Below are positions 16,577 to 24,613 of a stretch of 64,000 bases of DNA, piece by piece; the first letter of the stretch is position 1, and each line of letters opens with the position of its first letter. The notes under the pieces are model-generated. The model saw nothing but the letters and a program-made list of their open reading frames with translations, was not told the DNA's origin and did no database searches. A program made the position numbers and the translations under genes. The stretch comes from Vibrio xiamenensis. Its GTDB lineage: Bacteria; Pseudomonadota; Gammaproteobacteria; Enterobacterales; Vibrionaceae. Location: NCBI RefSeq assembly GCF_900100015.1, contig NZ_FNDD01000018.1:44750-108749 (forward strand), written 5' to 3'.

Positions 16577-16650
16577 CCAAGGCTTTTCAAAGCACAAAAG
16601 GTGGTGAGCACCTGTTTTGAATTGACTTGGAAGCATGGGAGTAAAAGATT

Positions 16651-17223
16651 ATGGATGATTGGGTTCTGTTAGTCAGTGCCGCATTTGTCAACAACGTGGT
16701 TTTGGCTAAGTTTTTAGGTTTGTGCCCGTTTATGGGGGTATCGAAAAATCTGTCAAGTGCACTCGGTATGGGGTTTGCAACCATGTTTGTGATCACCATT
16801 GCGGCGATCGCCTCGTGGTTGTTTCAACACTGGATTCTTGAACCGCTGCATTTGGAAGTATTGCAGATCGTGTCGTTTATCGTCGTGATCGCTTCTGTGG
16901 TTCAAGTCACCGAGTTGTACATTCAAAAAAACAGTCCGGCACTGTATCAAGCGCTGGGCGTGTTCCTTCCTCTCATCACCACTAACTGCGCGGTACTCGG
17001 TGTCGCGCTGCTGGTGGTTCAAGAGCATTACGGTTTCTTTCGCACCATCATGTTTGCGCTCGGTTCATCACTGGGATTCACCGTGGTGATCGTGGTGTTT
17101 GCTGGGTTGCGTAACCAGCTCAAACTCAGCCGAGTGCCCGAGGCGCTGCAAGGCAATCCGATTGCGTTTATCACCGCTGGATTGCTGTCGATGGCGTTTA
17201 TGGGTTTTGCGGGAATGGCGTAA
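16651..17223 (+). CDS. rnfA: Rnf electron-transport complex subunit RnfA
   Basis: Inner-membrane subunit (190 residues, six helices) of the Rnf complex, which moves electrons between NADH and ferredoxin coupled to an ion gradient. RnfA pairs with RnfE around a membrane-embedded iron-sulfur cluster: one of its two cysteines is in GLCPFMGVS near residue 28, the other in TTNCAVLGVALL near 110. First gene of a seven-gene operon. In diazotrophs this complex runs in the direction that reduces ferredoxin or flavodoxin for nitrogenase, which the NifA-type promoter supports here. Confidence 0.94.
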   Translation: MDDWVLLVSAAFVNNVVLAKFLGLCPFMGVSKNLSSALGMGFATMFVITIAAIASWLFQHWILEPLHLEVLQIVSFIVVIASVVQVTELYIQKNSPALYQALGVFLPLITTNCAVLGVALLVVQEHYGFFRTIMFALGSSLGFTVVIVVFAGLRNQLKLSRVPEALQGNPIAFITAGLLSMAFMGFAGMA

Positions 17224-17247
17224 GCCAAGCGAATAGGAGATAGAACA

Positions 17248-17769
17248 ATGAGTTTCGTAATTTTTATTGTGCTTGGCTCTTTGATTGGTCTTGGCCTAGG
17301 TGTGGCGTCGCGCCGTTTTGCGGTCGAAGGCGATCCTCTGGTCGATGAAATTGAAGCGCTCTTGCCGGGTGGCCAATGTGGTCAATGTGGTAAAGCCGGT
17401 TGTCGCCAAGCGGCGGAAGCCATGGTCAGTGGCGATATGGGTGTTGATGGCTGTCCGCCAGCCAGCAGCGCATTTCGTCTTGCGGCGGCCAAAGTGCTGG
17501 GTATTTCCGCAAGTGGCGGTGGCGAAGATGTGATTTGGCTCGCGAGAGTCGATGAGTCGCACTGCAGCGGCTGCACGCGTTGCTTCAAAGCGTGTCCTTA
17601 CGATGCGATTGTCGGCGCAACCAAACAAGTTCACACCGTGGTTAGCGATGTGTGCACCGGGTGTCGCGTATGCGCCGATACCTGTCCGCAAGGCTGCATC
17701 GAAGTCTACTCACCGCAACTGGCGGCTAACCGTTGGTTCTGGCCAAAACCGATTGAAGCGAGAGGATAA
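17248..17769 (+). CDS. rnfB: Rnf complex iron-sulfur subunit RnfB
   Basis: Electron-transfer subunit of 173 residues anchored by one N-terminal helix (FVIFIVLGSLIGLGLGV). It has the four-cysteine cluster motif GQCGQCGKAGC...GCPP at about residues 43-71 and two 4Fe-4S motifs, CSGCTRCFKACP and CTGCRVCADTCP. RnfB takes part in the handover to soluble ferredoxin. The start follows AATAGGAGATAG, 24 nt after rnfA. Confidence 0.94.
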   Translation: MSFVIFIVLGSLIGLGLGVASRRFAVEGDPLVDEIEALLPGGQCGQCGKAGCRQAAEAMVSGDMGVDGCPPASSAFRLAAAKVLGISASGGGEDVIWLARVDESHCSGCTRCFKACPYDAIVGATKQVHTVVSDVCTGCRVCADTCPQGCIEVYSPQLAANRWFWPKPIEARG

Positions 17770-17774
17770 ACGCC

Positions 17775-19292
17775 ATGATTTCTGTTGATACTAAAACCAC
17801 GTTTTTCCGTCCATTTAGTGGTGGCATTCATCCTCGTTCCTACAAATCGTTGACGGCGAAAAGCTCCAGTCAACGCAGCGTGTTGATGCCGGAAAAACTG
17901 TATTTTTCACTGCAATTGCCAAACGGCGAAATGTTGCGTCCGCTGGTTGCGGTTGGCGATAACGTCGTAAAAGGGCAAAAAATCGCGGTTGGGAAAAGCC
18001 CAATGCACGCGCCGCTGCATGCGTCGGCCAATGGTCAGGTGGTGGAGATCGTCTCTCACATTACGTCCCATCCGGGCAAATTGAAAAGCCCAACCATCGT
18101 AGTGGCGACCAGCAACGATCTGAGTTGGAGCAGCGATTATCACTCCCGTTCTATCGCGACCTTAACCAGCGATGAGATCATCGCCGGCATATTGGATGCG
18201 GGCATTGTCGGGCTTGGTGGTGCGGGCTTTCCAACTGGCATGAAAGCTAAATTCGCGCGCCAAAGCAAAGTTGACACGCTTGTGATTAACGGCGGCGAGT
18301 GCGAACCGTATCTGACGTGTGATGATCGCTTAATGCAAGAGCAAAGCGCGCAGATTATCGCGGGCATTCGCTTGTTAATGATCGCCGCAGGCGCCAAAAA
18401 AGCGCTGGTGGGTATTGAAGATAACAAACCGCTCAGCTTAGAGAGCATGACCAATGCGGCCAGTGAAGACCCGAGCATCGAAGTGCATTCCGTCCCTTCG
18501 CTCTACCCAATGGGATCTGAGCGGCACTTAATCAAAGCGCTGACTGGGCAGCAAGTTCCGCTTGGCGGATTGGCCAGCGACATTGGTATTTTGGTTAATA
18601 ACGTTGCCACGGCGCATGCGATTTATCAGGCGCTGCGCTACGGCAGGCCGCTGGTGTCACGACTCATTACGGTATCCGGTCAAGGCATTCATCAGCCATG
18701 TAACGTTGAAGTGCCAATTGGCACGCGTGTGCGCGATGTGATCGCGTTTTGTGGCGGTCTAAATATGGATTGCGAGCGGCTTATTTTTGGTGGCCCGATG
18801 ATGGGGCAGGTGATCACTGACCTCGATATTCCGGTAGGCAAAACCGTTGGCGGCATTTTAGCGCTGACGTCAGAGGAAATCGGTGACAGTGAATCCAAAG
18901 AGTGTATTCGCTGCGGTCAGTGTGTGCGCGCCTGCCCGATGGGGTTGATGCCATTTATGATTGCCGCCAATAGCCGCGCTTCTGAATTTGAAAAAGCCGA
19001 AGAGCTTGGCGTTAAGCACTGTTTGTCGTGCGGTGCATGCAGCTATATCTGCCCGTCTCGTTTGCCGCTGGTGCAGTATTTCCAACACGCCAAAGGCGTG
19101 CTCAATCAGCGTTCATCGGCGGTGCAGCGCGCCGAAAGGGCCAAACAACTGGCTGCGGCAAAAACCGCACGCTTGGAAGCCGAAGCGCAGGCCAAACTGG
19201 CGGCTAAGGAAGCCAAAGCCAAACGCGGTGGTCGCTCAGCTGGACGCCGCAGTTCTCGTAAAGCCGTTGAGGCCAAGGAAGGTGATGTATGA
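17775..19292 (+). CDS. rnfC: Rnf complex NADH-binding subunit RnfC
   Basis: Peripheral subunit of 505 residues that binds NADH and FMN. The central domain has GLGGAGFPTGMKAKF and NGGECEPYLTCDDRL, the nucleotide and flavin sites of the NuoF-like fold. Two 4Fe-4S motifs follow: CIRCGQCVRACPMGLMP and CLSCGACSYICPSRLP. The C-terminal ~60 residues are an Ala/Lys/Arg-rich helical tail, shorter than in the housekeeping RsxC of enterics. It starts 5 nt after rnfB and overlaps rnfD by 4 nt. Confidence 0.94.
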   Translation: MISVDTKTTFFRPFSGGIHPRSYKSLTAKSSSQRSVLMPEKLYFSLQLPNGEMLRPLVAVGDNVVKGQKIAVGKSPMHAPLHASANGQVVEIVSHITSHPGKLKSPTIVVATSNDLSWSSDYHSRSIATLTSDEIIAGILDAGIVGLGGAGFPTGMKAKFARQSKVDTLVINGGECEPYLTCDDRLMQEQSAQIIAGIRLLMIAAGAKKALVGIEDNKPLSLESMTNAASEDPSIEVHSVPSLYPMGSERHLIKALTGQQVPLGGLASDIGILVNNVATAHAIYQALRYGRPLVSRLITVSGQGIHQPCNVEVPIGTRVRDVIAFCGGLNMDCERLIFGGPMMGQVITDLDIPVGKTVGGILALTSEEIGDSESKECIRCGQCVRACPMGLMPFMIAANSRASEFEKAEELGVKHCLSCGACSYICPSRLPLVQYFQHAKGVLNQRSSAVQRAERAKQLAAAKTARLEAEAQAKLAAKEAKAKRGGRSAGRRSSRKAVEAKEGDV

Positions 19293-20278
19293 TCAACTTT
19301 AAACCTGCCGCTGGGCCTTATGCGCACAGCGAAAATTCCTCCACCCGCATCATGTACGAAGTGGTGTTGGCACTGTTGCCGGCAACTCTATTTGGTGGAG
19401 TGCGATTTGGACCTTCTGCGTTTGTGGTGGTGATCACCTGCGTGCTGGCGTGTGTCGGTTGCGAACTGGTGTGTCTGGCACTGCAAAAACGTAAACTCAG
19501 CCACTGTTTGGATGGTTCGGCGATTCTCACCGGCTTGATTTTAGCCATGAGTTTGCCACCGGAGTTTCCGGTTAACCTGACTGTCATTGGCGCAGCATTT
19601 GCCATCGTGGTCGGCAAACAAGCCTATGGCGGGCTTGGGCAGAACTTATTTAATCCGGCGATGTTGGCGCGGGTATTTTTACTGGTGTGTTTTCCGGTTG
19701 AGATGACGCACTGGATTACGCCCATGGTCGATATCGACAACATTCAACAGTGGATGCATTTTGATGGTGTCAGCGCTGCAACCGTGCTGAGTAAAACGCT
19801 GCATAGCACGCCAACGGTGGATTTGTTGACTGGTCATCAAGCGGGCAGTATGGGTGAAACCAACGCAATTTTGCTGCTCCTTGGCGGCTGCTACCTGCTG
19901 TATCGCGGCATCATCACTTGGACCATTCCGCTGACATTTATGCTCGGTTTGACCGTGCCTGCCGCGATCGCCCATCTACTTGCTCCCGAGCAGTTTCTTG
20001 CCCCTTACACTCAACTGTTTAGTGGCGGTGCAATGTTGTGCGCCTTCTTTATCGCCACCGATTTGGTGACTTCACCCACCAGTCATCGCGGCCAAGCATT
20101 GTATGGTTTGGGCTGCGGGGTGTTGGTGTGGCTGATCCGTAGTGTTGGCAGTTATCCCGAAGGGGTGGCGTTCGCCATTTTGATTATGAATGCCGTCAGT
20201 CCATTGATTGACTACTACATTCAGCCAACCCTGTTTGGTCGTAAAGAGGCTCAAGCGTTATCGAGTAAGGAGAAGTGA
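19289..20278 (+). CDS. rnfD: Rnf complex flavoprotein subunit RnfD
   Basis: Membrane subunit of 329 residues with about ten hydrophobic segments. It contains a covalent-FMN attachment motif [13 protein letters not shown], with Thr165 the probable attachment residue (SAAT instead of the more usual SGAT). [17 protein letters not shown] and [16 protein letters not shown] are further RnfD/NqrB family segments. The start ATG overlaps the end of rnfC (ATGA), pointing to coupled translation. FMN attachment would need the ApbE transferase, not present in this window. Confidence 0.93.
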   Translation: MINFKPAAGPYAHSENSSTRIMYEVVLALLPATLFGGVRFGPSAFVVVITCVLACVGCELVCLALQKRKLSHCLDGSAILTGLILAMSLPPEFPVNLTVIGAAFAIVVGKQAYGGLGQNLFNPAMLARVFLLVCFPVEMTHWITPMVDIDNIQQWMHFDGVSAATVLSKTLHSTPTVDLLTGHQAGSMGETNAILLLLGGCYLLYRGIITWTIPLTFMLGLTVPAAIAHLLAPEQFLAPYTQLFSGGAMLCAFFIATDLVTSPTSHRGQALYGLGCGVLVWLIRSVGSYPEGVAFAILIMNAVSPLIDYYIQPTLFGRKEAQALSSKEK

Positions 20279-20279
20279 G

Positions 20280-20963
20280 ATGCAGTGGATCAACGCATTA
20301 AGGGATAATCGCGACCAGTTGCCATATCAGAGTCTGTTTCTCGGCTGCTTGTTTGGCGCCGTGACGCTGCTGTTGATTGTCGCCGCAAACTATACCGCGC
20401 CGGTGATTAATCTGGTGAATCTTAACGAGCAAAAAGCGGCGGTGGCGGAAGTGTTACCGGGGGTCGAAGTCGGTACTGACTTATTTGATAACGCCGAAAC
20501 CATCGATGTTGATGGTGAAGAGTTTCAGTTTCTGACCGTCAAGGACCCAAGTGGCAATATCGCTTATCAGGTGATCACTTCGCAAGTCGAAGGCTACAGC
20601 GGCGAAATCAAATTTATGGTTGGCGTTGATAGCGATGGCGTCATTCAACAAGTACGAGTGCTTAGCCACAGTGAAACGCCAGGGCTTGGCGACAAAATCG
20701 AGAAAATCAAAACCGATTGGATCACCAGTTTTCACGCCCATTCATTGGAAAATACACCGATTTGGGCGGTGCAAAAAGACGGTGGTCAGTTTGCTCAGTT
20801 TAGTGGCGCGACCATTACGCCACGCGCTGTGGTGAAAGGTGTTCATGCCGTGCTGGAAGCGCAGCAGATTTATTTGAAAAAGAGTGCTGAGGCAAAAACT
20901 CAACCTGCTGGTGATGCAAAAGCCGCTCAGCCGCAAGTCGATGGAGGGAATACCCATGGCTAA
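20280..20963 (+). CDS. rnfG: Rnf complex flavoprotein subunit RnfG
   Basis: Subunit of 227 residues with one N-terminal transmembrane helix and a periplasmic FMN domain. The covalent-flavin motif is SGATIT at residues 175-180, inside [20 protein letters not shown] 20280 comes one base after the rnfD stop; the longer in-frame extension upstream lies within rnfD. The alanine- and glutamine-rich tail is low in complexity. Its 3' end overlaps rnfE by 8 nt. Confidence 0.92.
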   Translation: MQWINALRDNRDQLPYQSLFLGCLFGAVTLLLIVAANYTAPVINLVNLNEQKAAVAEVLPGVEVGTDLFDNAETIDVDGEEFQFLTVKDPSGNIAYQVITSQVEGYSGEIKFMVGVDSDGVIQQVRVLSHSETPGLGDKIEKIKTDWITSFHAHSLENTPIWAVQKDGGQFAQFSGATITPRAVVKGVHAVLEAQQIYLKKSAEAKTQPAGDAKAAQPQVDGGNTHG

Positions 20964-21675
20964 TCAACAAGAATCCACCTTTGAGCTGATTCGCCGCGGC
21001 TTATGGGATAACAACATCGTGCTCAGCCAGTGTTTGGCGCTGTGCCCGTTGCTCGCGGTAACCAATGGCGCAACCAACGGACTTGGCCTTGGCCTTGCCA
21101 CCACCGCGGTGATGGTGGTGTCGAATCTGCTCGCGTCACTGAGCAAATCTTACATTAGCCGCGCGATTCGCATTCCAGTCAATGTACTGATTATTGCCAG
21201 TCTAGTGACCATGACTGACCTGATGCTCAACGCCTATTTGCATCCACTGCATAAAGTGCTGGGGCTGTTTATTCCATTGATTGTTACCAACTGCGCCATT
21301 CTTGGCCGGGTTGAGTCATTTGCCTCAAAAACCTCGCCAATTCCGGCGCTGATTGATGGCATTTCAATGGGCATCGGTTTTACCTGGGTACTTGTGGTGC
21401 TGGGCGGCGTTCGCGAGATCATCGGAACCGGTAAGCTGTTCGACAATGCCAGTCTGCTGCTGGGCGACAGCTTCCATTTTCTCGAGATTACCGTGATTCC
21501 TGATTATCGCGGGTTGCTGATTGCGATTTTGCCGCCGGGTGGATTTTTAATCCTCGGCACCATGTTAATGCTCAAGCAGAAAGGCGCAATTTTGCTGAAA
21601 AAGCGTGCCCAGCAGCGAGCAGCACTTAATGACCAAAAACAGCCATCGGTGAATGGAGGCGTACATGAAAGTTAG
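20956..21675 (+). CDS. rnfE: Rnf complex subunit RnfE
   Basis: Inner-membrane partner of RnfA with six helices, 239 residues. It carries the matching cysteine segments [11 protein letters not shown] and [15 protein letters not shown], which share the membrane iron-sulfur cluster with RnfA. ATG 20956 follows GGAGGG and lies inside rnfG. The Lys/Arg-rich C-terminus ([13 protein letters not shown]) is cytoplasmic. It overlaps rnfH by 11 nt. Confidence 0.93.
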   Translation: MANQQESTFELIRRGLWDNNIVLSQCLALCPLLAVTNGATNGLGLGLATTAVMVVSNLLASLSKSYISRAIRIPVNVLIIASLVTMTDLMLNAYLHPLHKVLGLFIPLIVTNCAILGRVESFASKTSPIPALIDGISMGIGFTWVLVVLGGVREIIGTGKLFDNASLLLGDSFHFLEITVIPDYRGLLIAILPPGGFLILGTMLMLKQKGAILLKKRAQQRAALNDQKQPSVNGGVHES

Positions 21676-21922
21676 TGTGGTTTACGCTCTTCCTGAAGAG
21701 CAAGTGTGGATGGATGTCATGATGGAAGAGCCCGCTACGGTGTTGGCGGCGATCACTCAATCCAACATTATCCGTCTGTTTCCCAATATTGATTTGGAGA
21801 AACAGAAAGTGGGGGTATTTGGCAAGGTGTGCCAACTTGACACCCAAGTTAATGACGGCGATCGCATTGAAATTTATCGCCCGATCACTTGGAAAGATGA
21901 AGACGAAGATGACGATGATTGA
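21665..21922 (+). CDS. rnfH: RnfH, ubiquitin-fold accessory protein of the Rnf operon
   Basis: A small acidic protein of 85 residues of the RnfH/RatB family, with a beta-grasp fold ([13 protein letters not shown] at the start and GDRIEIYRPI near the end). RnfH-type genes close nif-linked rnf operons in other diazotrophs; the molecular role is not established. The product ends in nine consecutive Asp/Glu residues (21893-21919). ATG 21665 follows TGGAGG and overlaps rnfE. Confidence 0.88.
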   Translation: MKVSVVYALPEEQVWMDVMMEEPATVLAAITQSNIIRLFPNIDLEKQKVGVFGKVCQLDTQVNDGDRIEIYRPITWKDEDEDDDD

Positions 21923-21924
21923 TT

Positions 21925-21940
21925 TGTACGCTTTACGACA
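21925..21940. promoter_or_regulatory. NifA upstream activator sequence for nifF
   Basis: TGTACGCTTTACGACA fits TGT-N10-ACA, directly after the rnfH stop codon and about 71 bp before the nifF -24 box. Confidence 0.72.
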
Positions 21941-22010
21941 AAGCGCGGATTTGTTGGTGTAATTGTCAGTTGTTGATTTTTAAATTTTAATAAAATCAGT
22001 GTCTTATGAT

Positions 22011-22026
22011 TGGTTTGGGTTTTGCA
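22011..22026 (+). promoter_or_regulatory. Sigma-54 (-24/-12) promoter of nifF
   Basis: TGGTTTGGGTTTTGCA has the GG-N10-GC spacing and a perfect TTGCA -12 box, 72 nt upstream of nifF. The -24 box is less conserved after TGG. Confidence 0.75.
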
Positions 22027-22097
22027 TTTTTGTTTAATGTAGCGCTGGTTTGTCAGGCTTAAACATACAGTTTTGTAGCAACATCAAGGAGTGGGAT

Positions 22098-22631
22098 ATG
22101 GCTCAAGTAGGAATATTTTTTGGTACCGATACCGGAAGTACGCGCAAAATCGCCAAAATGATTCAACAGAAAATGGGTGATGTGGCGGCCAAGCCACTGA
22201 ACGTCAACCGCATTGAAGCATCGGCATTTGACGAGTATTCAATGTTGATTCTGGGTACGCCAACGCTGGGCAGTGGCATGTTGCCAGGGATTGAAGCGGA
22301 TTGTGAAATGGAAAGCTGGGCAGAGTTTCTTGATGCCAACCCAGAGTTAAGCTTAGAAGGCAAAACCGTGGCTCTGTTTGGTTTGGGTGACCAAGTTTCT
22401 TATCCAGACGAATTCGTCGATGGCTTAGGTGAGTTGTACGATTTCGTGGTTGAAGCAGGTGCTACCGTTATCGGCAGTTGGCCACTTGATGGCTACGAGT
22501 TCAATGAATCTGGCGCGGTCGATGAGGATAAATTTGTCGGCTTAGTGATTGATAAAGACAACCAAAGCAGCTTAAGCGAGCAGCGTGTTTCGCATTGGGT
22601 TGAACAAATTTCTTCGGAATTTGGCCTATAA
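22098..22631 (+). CDS. nifF: NifF-type flavodoxin
   Basis: FMN electron carrier of 177 residues that donates to nitrogenase reductase (NifH). The phosphate loop FFGTDTGSTRKIA is at the N-terminus, followed by the flavin-binding TPTLGSGMLP and FGLGDQVSYPDEFVDGL. It is a long-chain flavodoxin. ATG 22098 has the ribosome site AAGGAG; the longer ORF upstream is not used. The NifA-type promoter and place after rnf favour NifF over a housekeeping flavodoxin. Rnf may reduce it directly or through ferredoxin. Confidence 0.88.
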   Translation: MAQVGIFFGTDTGSTRKIAKMIQQKMGDVAAKPLNVNRIEASAFDEYSMLILGTPTLGSGMLPGIEADCEMESWAEFLDANPELSLEGKTVALFGLGDQVSYPDEFVDGLGELYDFVVEAGATVIGSWPLDGYEFNESGAVDEDKFVGLVIDKDNQSSLSEQRVSHWVEQISSEFGL

Positions 22632-22668
22632 GCTATTTTCTCCATCGCTTGAACATAAGAGCACGCGG

Positions 22669-22706
22669 CGCGCGAGTGAGTTGGTATCCTCACTTGCGCG
22701 TTTTTT
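22669..22706 (+). terminator. Rho-independent terminator of nifF
   Basis: CGCGCGAGTGAG-TTGGTATC-CTCACTTGCGCG is followed by TTTTTT. It marks the right edge of the nif block. Confidence 0.88.
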
Positions 22707-22748
22707 AGTTGGTTTATACCATCTTGGCCTTACATATCGATTCGTAGA

Positions 22749-22802
22749 ATGTTTACACACGCGATAATGTTTACACACAAGATAATGTTTACACACGCTA
22801 TC
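22749..22802. repeat. Three tandem 18-bp repeats next to the nif block
   Basis: ATGTTTACACACGCGATA, ATGTTTACACACAAGATA and ATGTTTACACACGCTATC follow one another without gaps. The first 12 bases are identical in all three. The block lies in the 290-bp gap between nifF and the yfeZ-like gene, where nothing else was recognised besides the nifF terminator. Confidence 0.85.
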
Positions 22803-22922
22803 TATATTGCTATCTAAAACAGCGACAACGTGCGTGAGACGGATTTAAACTGCCAATTTGAACTAGAGTTTTGGGTTTGAATTGGGTAGCGTAGAGCCTT
22901 TATTTCCCAATTAGAAAACAGT

Positions 22923-23381
22923 GTGCGTTACGCGTTAGAACAATATGACAGCCATGGCTTTCTCAAAGCCCCAACCTGGCTGTGGCTTGGATGGTTATTT
23001 CTCGCTAAAGCTTGGGTAGTGTTTGTGGTCGCCGGAGCCAGCCGCGAAAGTGGTAACAAAATATTAGCGGCGGTTTATCCCGATCACCATTTTTTGTATC
23101 TTGGCCTCGCTTTGGGGCTACCGAGCATTATTTTTATGTGGCTGATTAGCCTGCGCAGGCCAGAGCGAGTTTGGCTCAACCGTTTGGTCGCAAGCGCGCG
23201 AGCGGTGACGCTTATCTCCATCGCCGCGCAATTGGCGCAGACGGGTTATCAAATCCTATTAAGTCACGGCGCGTTTACTTGGCCCAATGCGCTCACACTG
23301 GTGGTGCTGGTGTGGTTTGCCATGTATGTGATGCGTAGCCGCAGCGTGCGTGACAGTTTAAAGACGCCGGCGGTTGAATAA
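22923..23381 (+). CDS. yfeZ: DUF2919 family inner-membrane protein (YfeZ-like)
   Basis: Membrane protein of 152 residues with four hydrophobic segments (WLWLGWLFLAKAWVVFVVAG, FLYLGLALGLPSIIFMWLI, VTLISIAAQLA, ALTLVVLVWFAMYV). It resembles E. coli YfeZ, whose gene lies near yfeX, the DyP peroxidase, as it does here. Function unknown. The start is GTG at 22923; no better ATG is nearby. Confidence 0.72.
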   Translation: MRYALEQYDSHGFLKAPTWLWLGWLFLAKAWVVFVVAGASRESGNKILAAVYPDHHFLYLGLALGLPSIIFMWLISLRRPERVWLNRLVASARAVTLISIAAQLAQTGYQILLSHGAFTWPNALTLVVLVWFAMYVMRSRSVRDSLKTPAVE

Positions 23382-23506
23382 TTCGGGAATAACCCCGAGA
23401 CCACTGTCGGCGCAATCTGAAAGCAACTGGGTACTGATCACAATCAATACCAGATCGTAGAAAGCCACTAAACTGGCACTAATAAGAAATTAATGAGGAC
23501 AATGTC

Positions 23507-24412
23507 ATGTCTCAACCGCAAAGTGCAATTTTGCCGGAAGCTGGTCCATTTGCACTGTATACCTTACTTAAAGTGAAGAACAATGCCGCGCATGTGCTAG
23601 AGCAACTTCAAGCCTTGCCGACCTTAATCGATACCACAAATAACCAACAGCCGGGTGCAAACTTAACGCTGTCAGTGGCATTCAGCCAGTCATTTTGGCA
23701 ACAGCTAAACAGCCCTGCGCCAAGTGAATTGATCGATTTTCCAACCTTAGGTCAAGGGGATGTGATTGCGCCAAGTACTGACGTTGATGTGCTGATCCAT
23801 TGTCACTCAACGCGCCACGATTTACTGTTTTATGTGCTGCGCAAGTTTGTTGAAACTGTTGCCGATGACATCACCATTGTTGATGAAACCTACGGCTATC
23901 GTTATCTTGATGCTCGCGATATGACAGACTTTATCGACGGCACCGAAAACCCGAAAGCCGAAGCGCGTCAACAAGTGGCGATTGTGCCTGAAGGCGACTT
24001 TGTTGGCGGCAGTTATGTGATGGTGCAGCGCTTTGTGCACAATCTGCCAGCCTGGAATCGCTTAAATGTCGCGGCGCAGGAAAAAGTGGTTGGCCGCACT
24101 AAACCGGATTCCATTGAGCTAGACAATGTTCCAGCCGCTTCGCACGTGGGACGTGTCGACATTAAAGAAGAGGGGAAAGGGCTAAAAATTGTACGTCATA
24201 GCCTGCCTTACGGCTCGGTCAGTGGTGACCATGGTCTGCTGTTTATTGCCTACTGCCATACTCTGCACAACTTCCAAGTCATGCTCGACAGCATGTACGG
24301 CGTGACCGATGGCAAAACTGACCAATTGCTGCGTTTTACTCAAGCAGCAACTGGGGCATATTTCTTTGCGCCTTCGCAAGAGCTATTCAAAGCGCTGACG
24401 GTCAAAGCATAA
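23507..24412 (+). CDS. yfeX: DyP-type haem peroxidase (YfeX-like)
   Basis: Dye-decolorising peroxidase of 301 residues, cytoplasmic, haem b. The distal motif G-x2-DG is present in DMTDFIDGTENPK, with the catalytic Asp; the proximal haem histidine lies in AASHVGRVDI and the distal arginine in VRHSLPYGSVSGDHGL. Relatives such as E. coli YfeX oxidise porphyrinogens and other substrates. The ATG follows AATGAGGACAATGTC. It stands alone with a strong terminator. Confidence 0.88.
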   Translation: MSQPQSAILPEAGPFALYTLLKVKNNAAHVLEQLQALPTLIDTTNNQQPGANLTLSVAFSQSFWQQLNSPAPSELIDFPTLGQGDVIAPSTDVDVLIHCHSTRHDLLFYVLRKFVETVADDITIVDETYGYRYLDARDMTDFIDGTENPKAEARQQVAIVPEGDFVGGSYVMVQRFVHNLPAWNRLNVAAQEKVVGRTKPDSIELDNVPAASHVGRVDIKEEGKGLKIVRHSLPYGSVSGDHGLLFIAYCHTLHNFQVMLDSMYGVTDGKTDQLLRFTQAATGAYFFAPSQELFKALTVKA

Positions 24413-24480
24413 TCGATGTCAGTAAGGGTATTGTTTATTGCTCATTGATCGCGAAGCCGATCATAGCGAAACTGAAGACA

Positions 24481-24509
24481 AAAAAACCGAGCTTAGGCTC
24501 GGTTTTTTT
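24481..24509 (+). terminator. Rho-independent terminator of the DyP peroxidase gene
   Basis: AAAAAACCGAGC-TTAG-GCTCGGTTTTTTT is a symmetrical stem with T-run and can work in both directions. Confidence 0.9.
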
Positions 24510-24554
24510 GTGCCTACAAATGTGACCTTGGCGCGCTTGTCGATAAATTTATGC

Positions 24555-24581
24555 TAAAGATTTGCGCTAGGCCCCCGATAT
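24555..24581 (+). promoter_or_regulatory. Sigma-28 (FliA) promoter of the first flagellin gene
   Basis: TAAA-N15-CCCGATAT, against the consensus TAAA-N15-GCCGATAA, about 33 nt before the ATG. Confidence 0.8.
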
Positions 24582-24613
24582 AAAAGCATTCATCCATTTG
24601 GAGCCTTTGCTGA

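Larger units (their letters stand above)
16309..16650. other. Divergent nifL-rnfA control region
   Basis: These 342 bp carry a candidate nifL promoter (16356-16371), the NifA site (16458-16473) and the rnfA sigma-54 promoter (16561-16576). No gene is seen. Confidence 0.7.

Noticed and set aside
16309..16611. A 101-codon N-terminal extension of NifL
   Set aside because: It would cover the divergent promoter region, has no homology-like features, and ATG 16308 has a good ribosome site directly before the PAS domain.
16651..21922. The membrane complex as Na+-NQR (nqrABCDEF)
   Set aside because: The first two genes are RnfA and RnfB (iron-sulfur) types, RnfC has two 4Fe-4S motifs, and rnfH closes the operon; nqrA and nqrF are absent.
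22749..22802. The 18-bp tandem repeats as a CRISPR array
   Set aside because: The repeats are adjacent without unique spacers and no cas genes are near.
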